34,478 nt of DNA from Nocardia vinacea NBRC 16497 (GCF_000308835.1 NZ_BAGN01000092.1:1-34478), one strand, 5' to 3'. Positions 15,733-24,579 are shown, numbered from the stretch's first letter. Numbers and translations: made by a program. The notes: generated by a model from the letters alone, not told the origin.

Positions 15733-15748
15733 TGTGATGCGGGTCACT
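15733..15748 (+). promoter_or_regulatory. CRP/FNR-like palindrome upstream of the lipase/ligase fusion gene
   Basis: TGTGA-TGCGGG-TCACT matches the CRP-type consensus TGTGA-N6-TCACA at nine of ten positions and ends 25 bp before the GTG start at 15774. At that distance it would overlap or lie downstream of the promoter, which would fit repression or class II activation. Confidence 0.5.
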
Positions 15749-15773
15749 TTGCAGGGTAGGGCCAGGAGCGATC

Positions 15774-18722
15774 GTGAAGTTGAATGTGGAAAGTGTGGTC
15801 GGGTCGGTGCAGCGGTTGATGGCAACGGCCCAGAACGGCCTCGAGGTCATCCGCTTCGGCGGGTTGACCCACGATGTCGAGTCCTCGCCGTTCGAGGTCG
15901 TCGAACGGCGCAGAATGTATCGACTGCGCCATTACTTCCCCGACGATGCGACGCCGGGTCGCCCGGTCGCGGTCCTGGTGCCGCCGCTGATGGTCAATGC
16001 CGATATCTGGGATGTGAACGCCGACGACGGCGCGGTCGGCATTCTGCACCGCGGCGGAATCGACTGCTGGGTGGTCGATTTCGGTTCGCCCGCCAGTGAG
16101 GAGGGGGGCTGGGAACGGGATCTGGCCGATCATGTCCTCGCGGTCAACAGCGCCATCGATACGGTCTGCGACGCGACCGGCGCCAATGTGCACCTGATGG
16201 GGTACTCGCAGGGCGGCATGTTCGCCTATCAGACCACCGCCTACCGCTTCGGCAAGGGCGTGGAGAGCATCGTGACCTTCGGCAGCCCGGTGGATGTGGT
16301 CGCGGGCATGCCGTTCGGACTGCCCTACGGCATGGTCTCCGATGTCGCGGAGTTCCTGGCCGACCATGTGGTGACCCGCCTGCCCATCACCGATTCCATG
16401 GTCCGGCTCGGCTTCCAGATGCTCGATCCGATGAAGACCGCCAAATCGCGCATCGACTTCCTGCGCCAGCTGCACGACCGAGAGGCATTGCTGCCCAAGG
16501 AACGTCAGCGTCGGTTCCTCAATAACGACGGTTGGGTCGGCTACGCCGGTCCGGCGGCGGCGGACCTGCTCAAGCAGTTCGTCGTGCACAACCGATTGAT
16601 GCTCGGTGGCTTCGTGATCCGGGACCAGCCGGTTTCGCTGGCCGAGCTGAAGTGCCCGATCCTGGCCTTCGTCGGCGAGGTCGACGATATCGGCCAGCCG
16701 GCCGCGGTGCGCGGCATCGTCCGCGCCGCACCCAATGCCGAGGTATACGAAGCCAGTTTGGTGGCGGGACATTTCGGCCTCGTGGCGGGCAGCATGGCGA
16801 CCAGGCATACCTGGCCGCTGGTGCGTCAGTGGATCGATTGGATGGACGGCGATCAGCCGCTGCCGCCGGAGATCGCGCCGATGACCGACCATATGGCGAC
16901 CAGCCGGCCGAATTCGGTGGCCACCCGGGTCGTGCACACCGCGGCCACCCTGGCCGAGGCGGGCGCGGGCGTCGGCAAGGCGCTCGAGGGCATTGCCGGC
17001 AATACCGTGCGCGGGTCGATCGAACTCGCCGGTGAGGCCGCGCGCGCACTGCCTCGGCTGACTCGACTCGGCATGATTCAGCCGCATACCCGCATCTCGT
17101 TGGGCCGCTTGGTCGCCGAGCAGGCGCGCCGCGCGCCGCTGCGCGATCTGTTCCTCTTCGACGATCGCGTGCACACCAATGCCGCCGTGAATGTGCGCAT
17201 CGATAATGTCGTGCGTGGGCTCGTCTCGGTCGGCATCCGCCCGGCCATGCGTGTCGGTGTGGTGATGGAGACCCGGCCGAGCGCGCTGGCCAGCGTCGCC
17301 GCGCTGTCCCGCATCGGTGCGGTGTCCGTACTACTCGCCCCCGGTAGCGAGTTGGAGCGGGCCATCGAACTCACCGGCATCAAAGCCCTGATCTCGGATC
17401 CGGAGAATCTGCGGGCGGCGGCGGCAACCGGCACCCGGGTCCTGGTGCTCGGCGGCGGGAGCGCACGCACTCTCGATATTCCATTGAGCGATGACGTGAT
17501 CGACCTGGAACAGATCGATCCCACGCAGGTCGAGCTCCCCGCCTGGTATCGCCCGGATCCGGGCCTGGCGCGGGAATTGGCCTTTGTGCTCGTCACCGGC
17601 ACCGGCGACCGCTTGGAGACCAAATACATCACCAACCACCGCTGGGCGCTGTCCGCCTTCGGCACCGCGACCTCGGCCGATCTGGACCGCAAGGACACCG
17701 TCTACTGCCTTGCGCCGCTGCATCATTCGTCCGGTCTGCTGGTGAGCCTGGGCGGCGCGATCGCGGGCGGCAGCCGGATCGCGCTGGCCAGGTCGCTGGA
17801 TCCGGTCCAGTTCGGTGAGGAGGTGCACCGCTACGGCGTCACGGTGGTCACCTACACCTGGACGATGCTGCGCGACATCCTCGACGCCGAAGTCTTCCCG
17901 GCCGGACACCAGCATCCGATCCGCCTGTTCATCGGCTCGGGCATGCCCGCGGGCCTGTGGCGACGCACCACCGAACAGTTCGCGCCGGCTCGGGTGCTGG
18001 AGTTCTACGCCTCCATCGAGGGCGATGTGGTGCTGGCCAATGTGGCCGGTGTGAAGGCGGGCTGCAAGGGTCGCCCCGTGCCAGGGACCGCGAAGGTGGA
18101 GTTGGTCGCCTACGACCCGGTCGCCGAGCAGATCCGGACCGATGGGTCTGGTTTCGCGCGCCGGTGCGCGGATAACGAGGTCGGGCTGTTGATCGGCAAA
18201 GCGACCGAAGGCATCGACCTCTCCGACGGCGGACTCCGCGGGGTCTTCACAGCGGGCGATGCGTGGATGCCGACCGAAAACCTCTTCCGCCGCGACAGCG
18301 ACGGCGACTACTGGCTGGTCGATCGCACGGACACAGTGATCCACACCGAACGCGGTCCGGTCTTCACCCAGCCCATTGTCGATGTGCTCAATGACATCAC
18401 CGCAGTCGATATGGAGGTCGCCTACGGACTGCCCGTCGGCGAACACACGCTGGCGGTGGCGGCGGTCAGCGTCCGCAAGGGCTTCCGGCTGGAACCCAAG
18501 GATGTGACCGAAGCGGTGCGCGCGCTCGATCCGGACCAGCGGCCCGACATCGTCTACGTCGTCGACGAGATTCCGCGCAGCTCGTCCTACCGTCCGTCGA
18601 CACGGGCCGTGCAGGCGGCGGGCCGTCCGCAGCCGGGACCCGATACCTGGTGGTACAACCGGGAATCCGAGGCCTACGAAATCCGCACCGAAGACGAAGC
18701 CGGAGCCCGCTTCGGCGAGTAA
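15774..18722 (+). CDS. Bifunctional alpha/beta-hydrolase (lipase/PHA-synthase-like) and acyl-CoA-synthetase-like fusion, Rv1683 type
   Basis: 982 residues from a GTG with AGGAG six bases upstream. Residues of about 1-365 are an alpha/beta hydrolase of the PhaC/lipase sort: VAVLVPPLMVNADIWD, nucleophile S145 in GYSQGG, acid D304 or D305 in VGEVDDIGQP and H333 in AGHFGLV. Residues of about 440-960 are an AMP-binding (FATP/very-long-chain-like) domain, but its motifs are degenerate. The phosphate loop is VTGTGDRLETK (607-617) instead of TSGTTGxPK, the A5 block is EFYASIEGD (743-751), the A7 block is TAGD (826-829), and the C-terminal GK catalytic lysine is not visible (SSYRPSTRAVQAAG). This matches the order and size of M. 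tuberculosis Rv1683, described as a bifunctional long-chain acyl-CoA synthase and lipase. It probably acts on triacylglycerol or polyester lipid stores. Ligase activity is doubtful. Confidence 0.85.
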   Translation: MKLNVESVVGSVQRLMATAQNGLEVIRFGGLTHDVESSPFEVVERRRMYRLRHYFPDDATPGRPVAVLVPPLMVNADIWDVNADDGAVGILHRGGIDCWVVDFGSPASEEGGWERDLADHVLAVNSAIDTVCDATGANVHLMGYSQGGMFAYQTTAYRFGKGVESIVTFGSPVDVVAGMPFGLPYGMVSDVAEFLADHVVTRLPITDSMVRLGFQMLDPMKTAKSRIDFLRQLHDREALLPKERQRRFLNNDGWVGYAGPAAADLLKQFVVHNRLMLGGFVIRDQPVSLAELKCPILAFVGEVDDIGQPAAVRGIVRAAPNAEVYEASLVAGHFGLVAGSMATRHTWPLVRQWIDWMDGDQPLPPEIAPMTDHMATSRPNSVATRVVHTAATLAEAGAGVGKALEGIAGNTVRGSIELAGEAARALPRLTRLGMIQPHTRISLGRLVAEQARRAPLRDLFLFDDRVHTNAAVNVRIDNVVRGLVSVGIRPAMRVGVVMETRPSALASVAALSRIGAVSVLLAPGSELERAIELTGIKALISDPENLRAAAATGTRVLVLGGGSARTLDIPLSDDVIDLEQIDPTQVELPAWYRPDPGLARELAFVLVTGTGDRLETKYITNHRWALSAFGTATSADLDRKDTVYCLAPLHHSSGLLVSLGGAIAGGSRIALARSLDPVQFGEEVHRYGVTVVTYTWTMLRDILDAEVFPAGHQHPIRLFIGSGMPAGLWRRTTEQFAPARVLEFYASIEGDVVLANVAGVKAGCKGRPVPGTAKVELVAYDPVAEQIRTDGSGFARRCADNEVGLLIGKATEGIDLSDGGLRGVFTAGDAWMPTENLFRRDSDGDYWLVDRTDTVIHTERGPVFTQPIVDVLNDITAVDMEVAYGLPVGEHTLAVAAVSVRKGFRLEPKDVTEAVRALDPDQRPDIVYVVDEIPRSSSYRPSTRAVQAAGRPQPGPDTWWYNRESEAYEIRTEDEAGARFGE

Positions 18723-18729
18723 GCCCGCG

Positions 18730-18763
18730 CCCCGTCGTTCCGATTTCGGTCGGAGCGGCGGGG
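18730..18763 (+). terminator. Hairpin terminator after the lipase/ligase fusion gene
   Basis: A 14-base-pair stem with two G-T wobbles (left arm CCCCGTCGTTCCGA, right arm TCGGAGCGGCGGGG) and a TTTCGG loop begins eight bases after the stop codon. A TAGCGT -10-like box for the next gene follows directly (18764-18769). Confidence 0.7.
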
Positions 18764-18805
18764 TAGCGTGGATGCCAGGTCCGCGGCGACAACGGAGGTT
18801 TCGAG

Positions 18806-19099
18806 ATGTCGTGGAAGGTCAAACTGGGCGTCGGCATATTGGCGCTGTTGGGCGCGCTGATGGTGATCGGGTTCGTGAAGAGCCTGGTGCTGTCCCTGGT
18901 GCCGCTGGCACTCCTGCTGTTGGCCGGTTACGGCGTGTTCCGGCTCTATGTCGGCAGCCGCGGCAAAGCCGCAGAGACCGAAGCGCCACAGCTGCCCGCC
19001 ACCCCGCCACCCGCGCTCCCGACCCGTCCCACGAAGGATGCGGCGACCAGACTCCGCGAGATCCGCGAGGAAGCCGCCCGTCAGCAGGGGCAGCGGTAG
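18806..19099 (+). CDS. Small membrane protein of unknown function
   Basis: 97 residues. The ATG has a good ribosome binding site (CGGAGGTTTCGAG). Residues of about 5-48 are two adjacent hydrophobic helices (VGILALLGALMVIGFV and LVLSLVPLALLLLAGYGVF), followed by a Pro-rich linker and a charged, probably helical tail (AATRLREIREEAARQQGQR). This layout is common among actinobacterial envelope proteins; I assign no function. The terminator in front and its own -10-like box suggest separate transcription. Confidence 0.75.
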   Translation: MSWKVKLGVGILALLGALMVIGFVKSLVLSLVPLALLLLAGYGVFRLYVGSRGKAAETEAPQLPATPPPALPTRPTKDAATRLREIREEAARQQGQR

Positions 19100-19231
19100 G
19101 CGGGTACGCTTGGCGCGCCGGATCGTGTTGGCGAGTCGGTTGATTCATTACCAAGAGGGCGTTGCCTCGTGCGGGCTGCCCGGCGCATCCGGGTGGCGTA
19201 GTTGCCATGTCGACAACTGTTCAGGGGTGCT

Positions 19232-19831
19232 GTGAGACCGAGCCTTATCTACCGCAACGGAACCATCTACGAGCTGTTGATGCGTGGGCTGTATGGGCGG
19301 CACTACCCCGCTCGGTATCGCGCGATCGCCGAACTCGTGCCCGATGGCGCCCGCGTGGTCGACCTGTGCTGTGGGCCCGCGACGCTGTACACCCGCTACT
19401 TGCGCGACCGGTCCATCGAATACACCGGACTCGACCTCAACGGCCGATTCATCGCAAGGTTGACCCGGGCGGGTGGACGCGGTGTGGTGTGGAATTTGCG
19501 TTCCGATACGCCGCTGCCCGAGGCCGATTACGTCGTTATGCAGTCGAGCCTGTATCACTTTCTGCCCGAACCTGCCCCGGTCATCGATCGGATGCTGGCG
19601 GCGGCGGGAAAGCAGGTGATCATCGCGGAGCCGATTCGAAACCTGGCCACCAGCGACAATCGGGTACTCGCCGCGATCGGCCAGCGGTTCACCGATGCGG
19701 GCGACGGCGCACAGGCGCGCCGGTTCAGCGAGGCGACTCTGGACGCGTTCTTCCACGGTTACGAGCCGCGCGTCGTACAGCGGTCGGTGATCGCCGGTGG
19801 CAGGGAGAAGCTGTTCGTGCTCACCGCGTGA
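19232..19831 (+). CDS. Class I SAM-dependent methyltransferase
   Basis: 199 residues from the GTG at 19232, which has CAGGGG seven bases upstream; a TTG at 19202 would add ten unlike residues. SAM-binding motif I is VVDLCCGPATLY (42-53), the ribose-binding acidic end is at D68 (YTGLDLNG), and motif II/III positions are ADYVVMQSSLYHFLPEP and QVIIAEPIRNL. It is of the small, Rossmann-only type. The substrate is unknown. It is convergent with a sugar aminotransferase gene 19 bp away and could modify a sugar or lipid of the envelope locus, but nothing in the sequence ties it to that. Confidence 0.8.
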   Translation: MRPSLIYRNGTIYELLMRGLYGRHYPARYRAIAELVPDGARVVDLCCGPATLYTRYLRDRSIEYTGLDLNGRFIARLTRAGGRGVVWNLRSDTPLPEADYVVMQSSLYHFLPEPAPVIDRMLAAAGKQVIIAEPIRNLATSDNRVLAAIGQRFTDAGDGAQARRFSEATLDAFFHGYEPRVVQRSVIAGGREKLFVLTA

Positions 19832-19849
19832 GGAGGGCCCGGCGCTCGC

Positions 19850-20989
19850 CTAAACGGTGTATGCGGTGACGGCGTCGATGACCCTGGTGATCTGATCGTC
19901 GGTGAGGTCGGGCCAAAGTGGTAGGCGCACAACGGTTCCCGAGAATTCGGCGCTGCGCACACAGGGCTTCGGGGTGCGGCCCAGTTTGAGTCCGGCCGGG
20001 CTGGAATCCAGCGGAACGTAGTGGAATGGCGCCGAGATACCGCGTGCGGCCAGATGTGCGATCAGATCGTCGCGCTGTCGCTCGGTAGGTGTGCGCAAGT
20101 AGTACAGATGTGCGGTATGTGTCCGGTCCTCGGGCACCGCCATGAGCCGGACATCATTGCGGCGGGCCCAGTCGGGCAGTGCGGCGGCGTATGCGTCCCA
20201 AACCCGGTGCCGTCCGGTCTGGATCGTCTCGAATTCGTCCAGCTGCGCGTCCAGCACCGCCGCGTTGAGCTCGCTGGGCAGATAGCTGGAACCGATATCC
20301 TGCCAGGAGTACTTGTCCACCGCGCCGCGTAGGAAACGGGCGCGGTCGGTGCCCTTCTCGCGGATGATCTCGGCGCGCGACATCAGGATCTCGTCGGTGA
20401 GCAGCAGTGCACCGCCCTCGCCGCAGTGCACGTTCTTGGTGTCGTGGAAGCTGAGCGTGCCAAGGGTACCGAGGGTGCCCAGTGGGCGATCGCGCCACCG
20501 GCCGCCGAGGCCGTGCGCATTGTCCTCCACGATGGCGATGCCGTGCGCGTCGGCGAGTGCGAGCAGCCCGGCCATATCGGCGGCCACCCCGCCGTAGTGG
20601 ATGACCACAACGGCCTTGGTTCGCTCGGTGATCACCGCGGCGACCGATTCGGGATCCAAATTGCCCGTTTCCGGGTCGATATCGGCGAAGACGCAGGTGG
20701 CGCCGCGCAGTGCCATTGCCGTCGCGGTCGAGGTGAACGCGAAACTCGGCACGATCACCTCATCATCGGGGCCGAGCTCGAGCAGCAGACCCGCCATCTC
20801 CAGTGCGGAGGTGCACGAGGTGGTCAGCAGCGCATGCGGCGCCTCGGTGATGGTCTTCAGCTTCGTGGTGGCCGAGGCAGTGAACCGGCCGTCGCCGTGA
20901 CTGTGGTCGGAGGCGAGAACGGCCTCCAGATTGGCCAGTTCCCGGCGGGCCCGGAACGGGCGGCTGAAGATGACGCGGTCAGTGCTCAA
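19850..20989 (-). CDS. wecE: WecE-type dTDP-4-amino-4,6-dideoxygalactose transaminase
   Basis: 379 residues, a DegT/DnrJ/EryC1/StrS aminotransferase. The PLP lysine is K185 in SFHDTKNVHCGEGGAL. The blocks IIREKGTDRARFLRGAVDKYSWQDIGSSYLPSELNAAVLDAQL and ISAPFHYVPLDSSPAG are nearly those of E. coli WecE/RffA, which converts dTDP-4-keto-6-deoxyglucose to dTDP-Fuc4N with glutamate. EDNAHGLGG holds the PLP-ring-stacking region. The start is TTG at 20989 and overlaps the stop of the GT2 gene by 11 bases. No ATG/GTG fits better, and GGGAG lies about 12 bases upstream. A GGC-ACC-CTC-like nine-base unit is repeated three times at 20453-20479, giving GTLGTLGTL (171-179) just before the lysine loop. No dTDP-glucose synthase or dehydratase gene is near. 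Confidence 0.88.
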   Translation of the reverse strand: MSTDRVIFSRPFRARRELANLEAVLASDHSHGDGRFTASATTKLKTITEAPHALLTTSCTSALEMAGLLLELGPDDEVIVPSFAFTSTATAMALRGATCVFADIDPETGNLDPESVAAVITERTKAVVVIHYGGVAADMAGLLALADAHGIAIVEDNAHGLGGRWRDRPLGTLGTLGTLSFHDTKNVHCGEGGALLLTDEILMSRAEIIREKGTDRARFLRGAVDKYSWQDIGSSYLPSELNAAVLDAQLDEFETIQTGRHRVWDAYAAALPDWARRNDVRLMAVPEDRTHTAHLYYLRTPTERQRDDLIAHLAARGISAPFHYVPLDSSPAGLKLGRTPKPCVRSAEFSGTVVRLPLWPDLTDDQITRVIDAVTAYTV

Positions 20990-22079
20990 CCCGGTCGCTC
21001 CCCCTGCTGGCGGTGGTCGTGGTCATTTCTCGGATATCCGCCGGGCGTGGCGTCGGCGAACCGACGGTCAGATACAGCGGCTTGCCGACGAGGATGTGCA
21101 AAGCCACACCGAGGTATTCGGCGATGAGTCCCAGCGAGAACAAGATCGTTCCCGAACATAGCAGCAGCACGACGATCATCGAGGCCCAGCCCTCGGGCGC
21201 CCAATTGTCGGCGGTGAGCGCCTCGTATACGACGAACGCGGCCATCACACCACCGGCCAGCGCGAGGGTTACCCCGAGCAGGCTGACCAGCCGCAGGCCC
21301 CGGGTTCCGCTGCACAGCACCATCTTCCAGAACAGCGAGAACAGACGGCGGTAGTTGTAGCCGGATTCCTCGCGGCCCTCGGCGCGCAAGGTCACCGGCA
21401 CCTGAGCGACGGTGCCGACCACCCAGGTCAGGGCGACGTCGAGATAGGCGCCGTTGGAGGCGACCTCGGCGAGCTGGCGGCCGATATCGCCGCGGATGAG
21501 CCGGTAGCTTTCGAATCGGGTGGAGTCCGGGAAGGCGAAGATCGTCGCGAGCACCACCTTCGCGCCGCGCGAGGTGATGTTGCGCAGGAATCCGTGCGGC
21601 CGGGTGTTGGTCGGCTTCGAATAGACCAGATCGGCGCGCTCGGTCAGGGCCGCGTCCAGGAATGCGCCGATGAAGGCGGGATCATGCTGGCCGTCCTCGT
21701 CCATGGTGACGATCCAGTCGCCCTGGGCGGCCGACATTCCGGCGATGGTCGCGGCGTCCTGCCCGAAGTTGCGGCTGAGCCAGACGATGCGGACCTCCGG
21801 ATAGGTCTGCTCCAGTTCCTGCAGCACCACATCGGAGCGGTCGGGACCATGGTCGTGTACCAGGATGATCTCGCCGACCGTGAAGGCGACGCCGCCGGGA
21901 GTGTCGGTGGGATCGGTCAGCCGGTGCAGTTCTTCGACGAGTCCACCGATGGTTTCTTCGCCCCGATAGATCGGCACCACGACCGATACCGCGTGCGGCT
22001 GGTCGGCGCCCGGTCGAGCGGGGCGTCCGTTGGTCGCACCCGCGGGTGAGCCGTTGGGGTGGGCGGAGGGAATCGGCAT
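20979..22079 (-). CDS. GT2 polyprenyl-phosphate glycosyltransferase (ArnC/DPM1/GtrB-like)
   Basis: 366 residues. A Pro/Gly-rich 30-residue head precedes the GT-A domain: VSVVVPIYRGEETIGGLVEEL, ILVHDHGPDRSDVVLQEL, LSRNFGQDAATIAGMSAAQGDWIVTMDEDGQHDP (D127, D129 bind the metal-nucleotide) and SNGAYLDVALTWVVG with AEGREESGYNYRRLFSLFWKMV. Two hydrophobic helices follow at about 260-335, the typical ArnC/GtrB C-terminus. Enzymes of this type place a sugar from a nucleotide donor onto undecaprenyl or decaprenyl phosphate. Its stop overlaps the WecE-like start, so the sugar loaded is likely the amino-dideoxy sugar made by that enzyme. It is divergent from the GT-C genes across 180 bp. Confidence 0.9.
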   Translation of the reverse strand: MPIPSAHPNGSPAGATNGRPARPGADQPHAVSVVVPIYRGEETIGGLVEELHRLTDPTDTPGGVAFTVGEIILVHDHGPDRSDVVLQELEQTYPEVRIVWLSRNFGQDAATIAGMSAAQGDWIVTMDEDGQHDPAFIGAFLDAALTERADLVYSKPTNTRPHGFLRNITSRGAKVVLATIFAFPDSTRFESYRLIRGDIGRQLAEVASNGAYLDVALTWVVGTVAQVPVTLRAEGREESGYNYRRLFSLFWKMVLCSGTRGLRLVSLLGVTLALAGGVMAAFVVYEALTADNWAPEGWASMIVVLLLCSGTILFSLGLIAEYLGVALHILVGKPLYLTVGSPTPRPADIREMTTTTASRGSDRVEH

Positions 22080-22118
22080 CAGCTGGATCGACTTTCGATG
22101 ACGGTGCGTGCCGGTAAT

Positions 22119-22136
22119 CTCCGCTGGACAGCGGAG
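22119..22136. promoter_or_regulatory. 18-bp dyad between the divergent glycosyltransferase genes
   Basis: CTCCGCTG-GA-CAGCGGAG is a perfect inverted repeat 40 bp upstream of the GT2 start. A second dyad, CACCAT-C-ATGGTG, lies at 22195-22207, near the GT-C side. Either may be an operator in this shared promoter region. Confidence 0.3.
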
Positions 22137-22229
22137 CCCGAGCCGCCGTGAACTTTAACACGGTACGCATACGGCATTCCGGAGCAGCTCATCGCACCAT
22201 CATGGTGGTGTCGGCGGTTCGATGCCAAG

Positions 22230-22259
22230 CTCGACCGTGCGCTGTAGGGTTTGGAACTC
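22230..22259 (+). promoter_or_regulatory. Promoter block of the first GT-C gene (copy 1)
   Basis: Contains TAGGGT (22245-22250) nine bases before the GTG start. This block, from CTCGAC to GGAACTC, recurs almost unchanged in front of the second GT-C gene (24580-24612). No Shine-Dalgarno sequence is present, so the transcript is probably leaderless or has a leader of a few bases. Confidence 0.5.
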
Positions 22260-24545
22260 GTGACGGTTGGTGCAGTGACGGAGGCGAAAAACGCAGGACC
22301 CGACGCCCGCGACAGGGAGCCCGATTCGCGTCGGGAGGTGTACCGATGGGGTGCCGTCTGCACACTCGGTGTCATCGCGGGATACCTGGCGGTACTGCTG
22401 GCCAACGCGCGGCACTTCTACACCGACGACACCGAGTCCCAGTACACCGGACTCTGGGTGGGATTGGGACGCGCGCTCCGTGACGGCACCTTCCCGGTGC
22501 TGGTGCCCGAGCGCTGGATGTCGGGCAACAACACGATGGATGATGCCGGCCTATTCAACCCACCGCAGCTGCTGATCGATCTGATCGCGCCGTCGGTCGA
22601 CAACATGGCGGTGTACGCGACCGTCGTCAAACTGATCTTCGCGATCATCGCCGCACTCGGCGTCTACCGGATCTGCCTGGTATACGGGGCGCGGCCGGTG
22701 TGGTCCGCGGTCGCGGGTGTCGCGTTCCCGCTGTCGGGTTTCTTCCTGTTCTTCGACGAGGCCAGTTGGATGACCGCGCTCACCGGCACGGCATGGCTGG
22801 TTCATGCCTGGGCATCGTCGGTGCGCTACACCCGCGGTCTCGGCGGGCCGATTCCCGTCTTCATCTACCTCTACCTGGCCATCTCCACGCAGTACATCTT
22901 CCCGGCCGTCGAGGCGGCGCTGATGCTGCTCGCCGTCGCGGTGGGCGAGCTCGTCTACCAACGCAAATGGCAGCCGGTGGCGCGGTTGACCGTCGCCGCG
23001 ACGGGTGCCGGGCTGGCCGGATTGCTGACTTTTCTGCCGAGCATGCTCTCGGCGAAGGTGACCTGGCGCGGCACCATGGAGATCAACAACGACCAGTTCT
23101 TGACGGTGCCGTGGTCGGAATCGCTGAATGCCAGTCTGCCGAGCACATTGCCCGCGTTCACCTCCTGGTGGGGCTATATCCAGCCGATGCCGGTCACCTA
23201 TATCGCCTGGTTCCTTATTCCGGCGTTGGCCTTCATCGACTGGCGGCGCGCCCGCGAATCCTGGCGCGAGCTCAGCGGGGTCGCACTGTTCGCGACCATC
23301 ATGCTGATGTGGAGTGCCGGACCGGGGTCGATCGGTCCGCTGCGCTGGCCGGTGCGGGTGCTGCCGATGCTCGCGCTCGGCCTGCTCGTGCTGGTCTGTG
23401 TGTTACTCGGGCGCTACGCCACCGTCCGTGATCTGAAGAGTCGCGGCGTCGCCGCCGCTCTGCTGATCGGTCTGCTGTGGGTGCGGTCCTTCTCCGCGGA
23501 TCCACACAATGTGGTCCGGCACGTACTGGCGGCCGCCGCGATCGGCGCGCTCGCCGCCGGGGTGGTATGGCTGGGACGTAACCGGAGTTTGGCCACCGCG
23601 GGTGTGCTGACCATCGTCGCGATGTTCCCGATCGCGTTCTATCAGGTCAATGCCGCCCAGCCGACGCCGATGACCTGGCATCTGCCGACCAACAGGTCCG
23701 AGGCGCAGGCCGCGTTCCCGGACTTTCCCGGTACCACGATCCAACTCGGCGAGCGTGGGTTGCTGCAGCGCGACGATATGAGCCTCGACGGCGCCTACGG
23801 ATCCCTGGTCTTCGGCAACTACGCCAAATCGCTCGAGCTGACCTATGTCAATGGGTACACCCCGACCGGTCACTTCTATTTCGGCGAACTGCTGTGCATG
23901 CGGTGGGACAGCAGCGTCTGCCCGGACGCCTATCGGCGGATGTTCGCCCCGGAGCCGACCACCGGCCGTCCCCTTGTCGATCTGATGAAGCTGGACCGGG
24001 TGGTGTTGCAGCGCGCCCTGTTCCCCGATGCGCGCAATCAGCCGGCACCGGAGGGCTGGAAATGGGTCGACTATCCCGGCCACGAGCGCTACATCTCGGT
24101 GCTGCAACGCGTGGACGGTCCGATCTCGACGGTGAACGGCCGCGTCGCGGATGCGAAAAATGTGACAGCGGCATCGATTTCGGAGACCGATACCACCAGC
24201 CGGGTGCGGGTGTCCTCGGCCGGCGGCGGCAAGGTGGTATTCGCGCGCCTCGGCTGGCCGGGTTACCGGGTGACCCTGGACGGTAAGCAGATCCCGATCA
24301 CCACCGTGGCGAAGTCCTTTGTCGCCGTCGATATACCCGCCGGCACGCAGAATGCCGAACTGGTGCTGACCTGGCGTCCACCGGGCTGGAAGATCGGAAT
24401 CGGCACCACAGCCCTCGGCATCGCCGCCATCGGGGTGCTGCAGTGGCTGTGGGTGCGATCGCGGCGTCGGGACCCGGAGCCGCCGGCGGCGGATCATCCG
24501 AGCCCCGGCGAGCCGGATCGTGAACTGGCGGACGTGGTCTCGTAG
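22260..24545 (+). CDS. GT-C-type polytopic membrane glycosyltransferase, copy 1 (YfhO-like)
   Basis: 761 residues from the GTG at 22260; a TTG nine bases earlier is less likely because the equivalent GTG starts the paralogue. Residues of about 25-430 hold 10-12 membrane helices. The first outer loop has HFYTDDTESQYTGLW, whose acidic pair is in the place of the GT-C catalytic acidic motif. Other blocks shared with the paralogue are NPPQLLIDLIAPSVDN, FFDEASWMTALTGTAWLVHAW, QRKWQP, LPSMLSAKVTWRG, FLTVPWSESLNASLP and GPLRWPVRVLPMLALG. From about 460 a large extracytoplasmic domain follows, ending in one more helix and a short charged tail. It probably moves a polyprenyl-phosphate-linked sugar to an envelope glycan. 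The acceptor is unknown. Confidence 0.8.
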   Translation: MTVGAVTEAKNAGPDARDREPDSRREVYRWGAVCTLGVIAGYLAVLLANARHFYTDDTESQYTGLWVGLGRALRDGTFPVLVPERWMSGNNTMDDAGLFNPPQLLIDLIAPSVDNMAVYATVVKLIFAIIAALGVYRICLVYGARPVWSAVAGVAFPLSGFFLFFDEASWMTALTGTAWLVHAWASSVRYTRGLGGPIPVFIYLYLAISTQYIFPAVEAALMLLAVAVGELVYQRKWQPVARLTVAATGAGLAGLLTFLPSMLSAKVTWRGTMEINNDQFLTVPWSESLNASLPSTLPAFTSWWGYIQPMPVTYIAWFLIPALAFIDWRRARESWRELSGVALFATIMLMWSAGPGSIGPLRWPVRVLPMLALGLLVLVCVLLGRYATVRDLKSRGVAAALLIGLLWVRSFSADPHNVVRHVLAAAAIGALAAGVVWLGRNRSLATAGVLTIVAMFPIAFYQVNAAQPTPMTWHLPTNRSEAQAAFPDFPGTTIQLGERGLLQRDDMSLDGAYGSLVFGNYAKSLELTYVNGYTPTGHFYFGELLCMRWDSSVCPDAYRRMFAPEPTTGRPLVDLMKLDRVVLQRALFPDARNQPAPEGWKWVDYPGHERYISVLQRVDGPISTVNGRVADAKNVTAASISETDTTSRVRVSSAGGGKVVFARLGWPGYRVTLDGKQIPITTVAKSFVAVDIPAGTQNAELVLTWRPPGWKIGIGTTALGIAAIGVLQWLWVRSRRRDPEPPAADHPSPGEPDRELADVVS

Positions 24546-24579
24546 CGGTCGATCCGTGCAGGCCCGATCGGAGGTGTCC

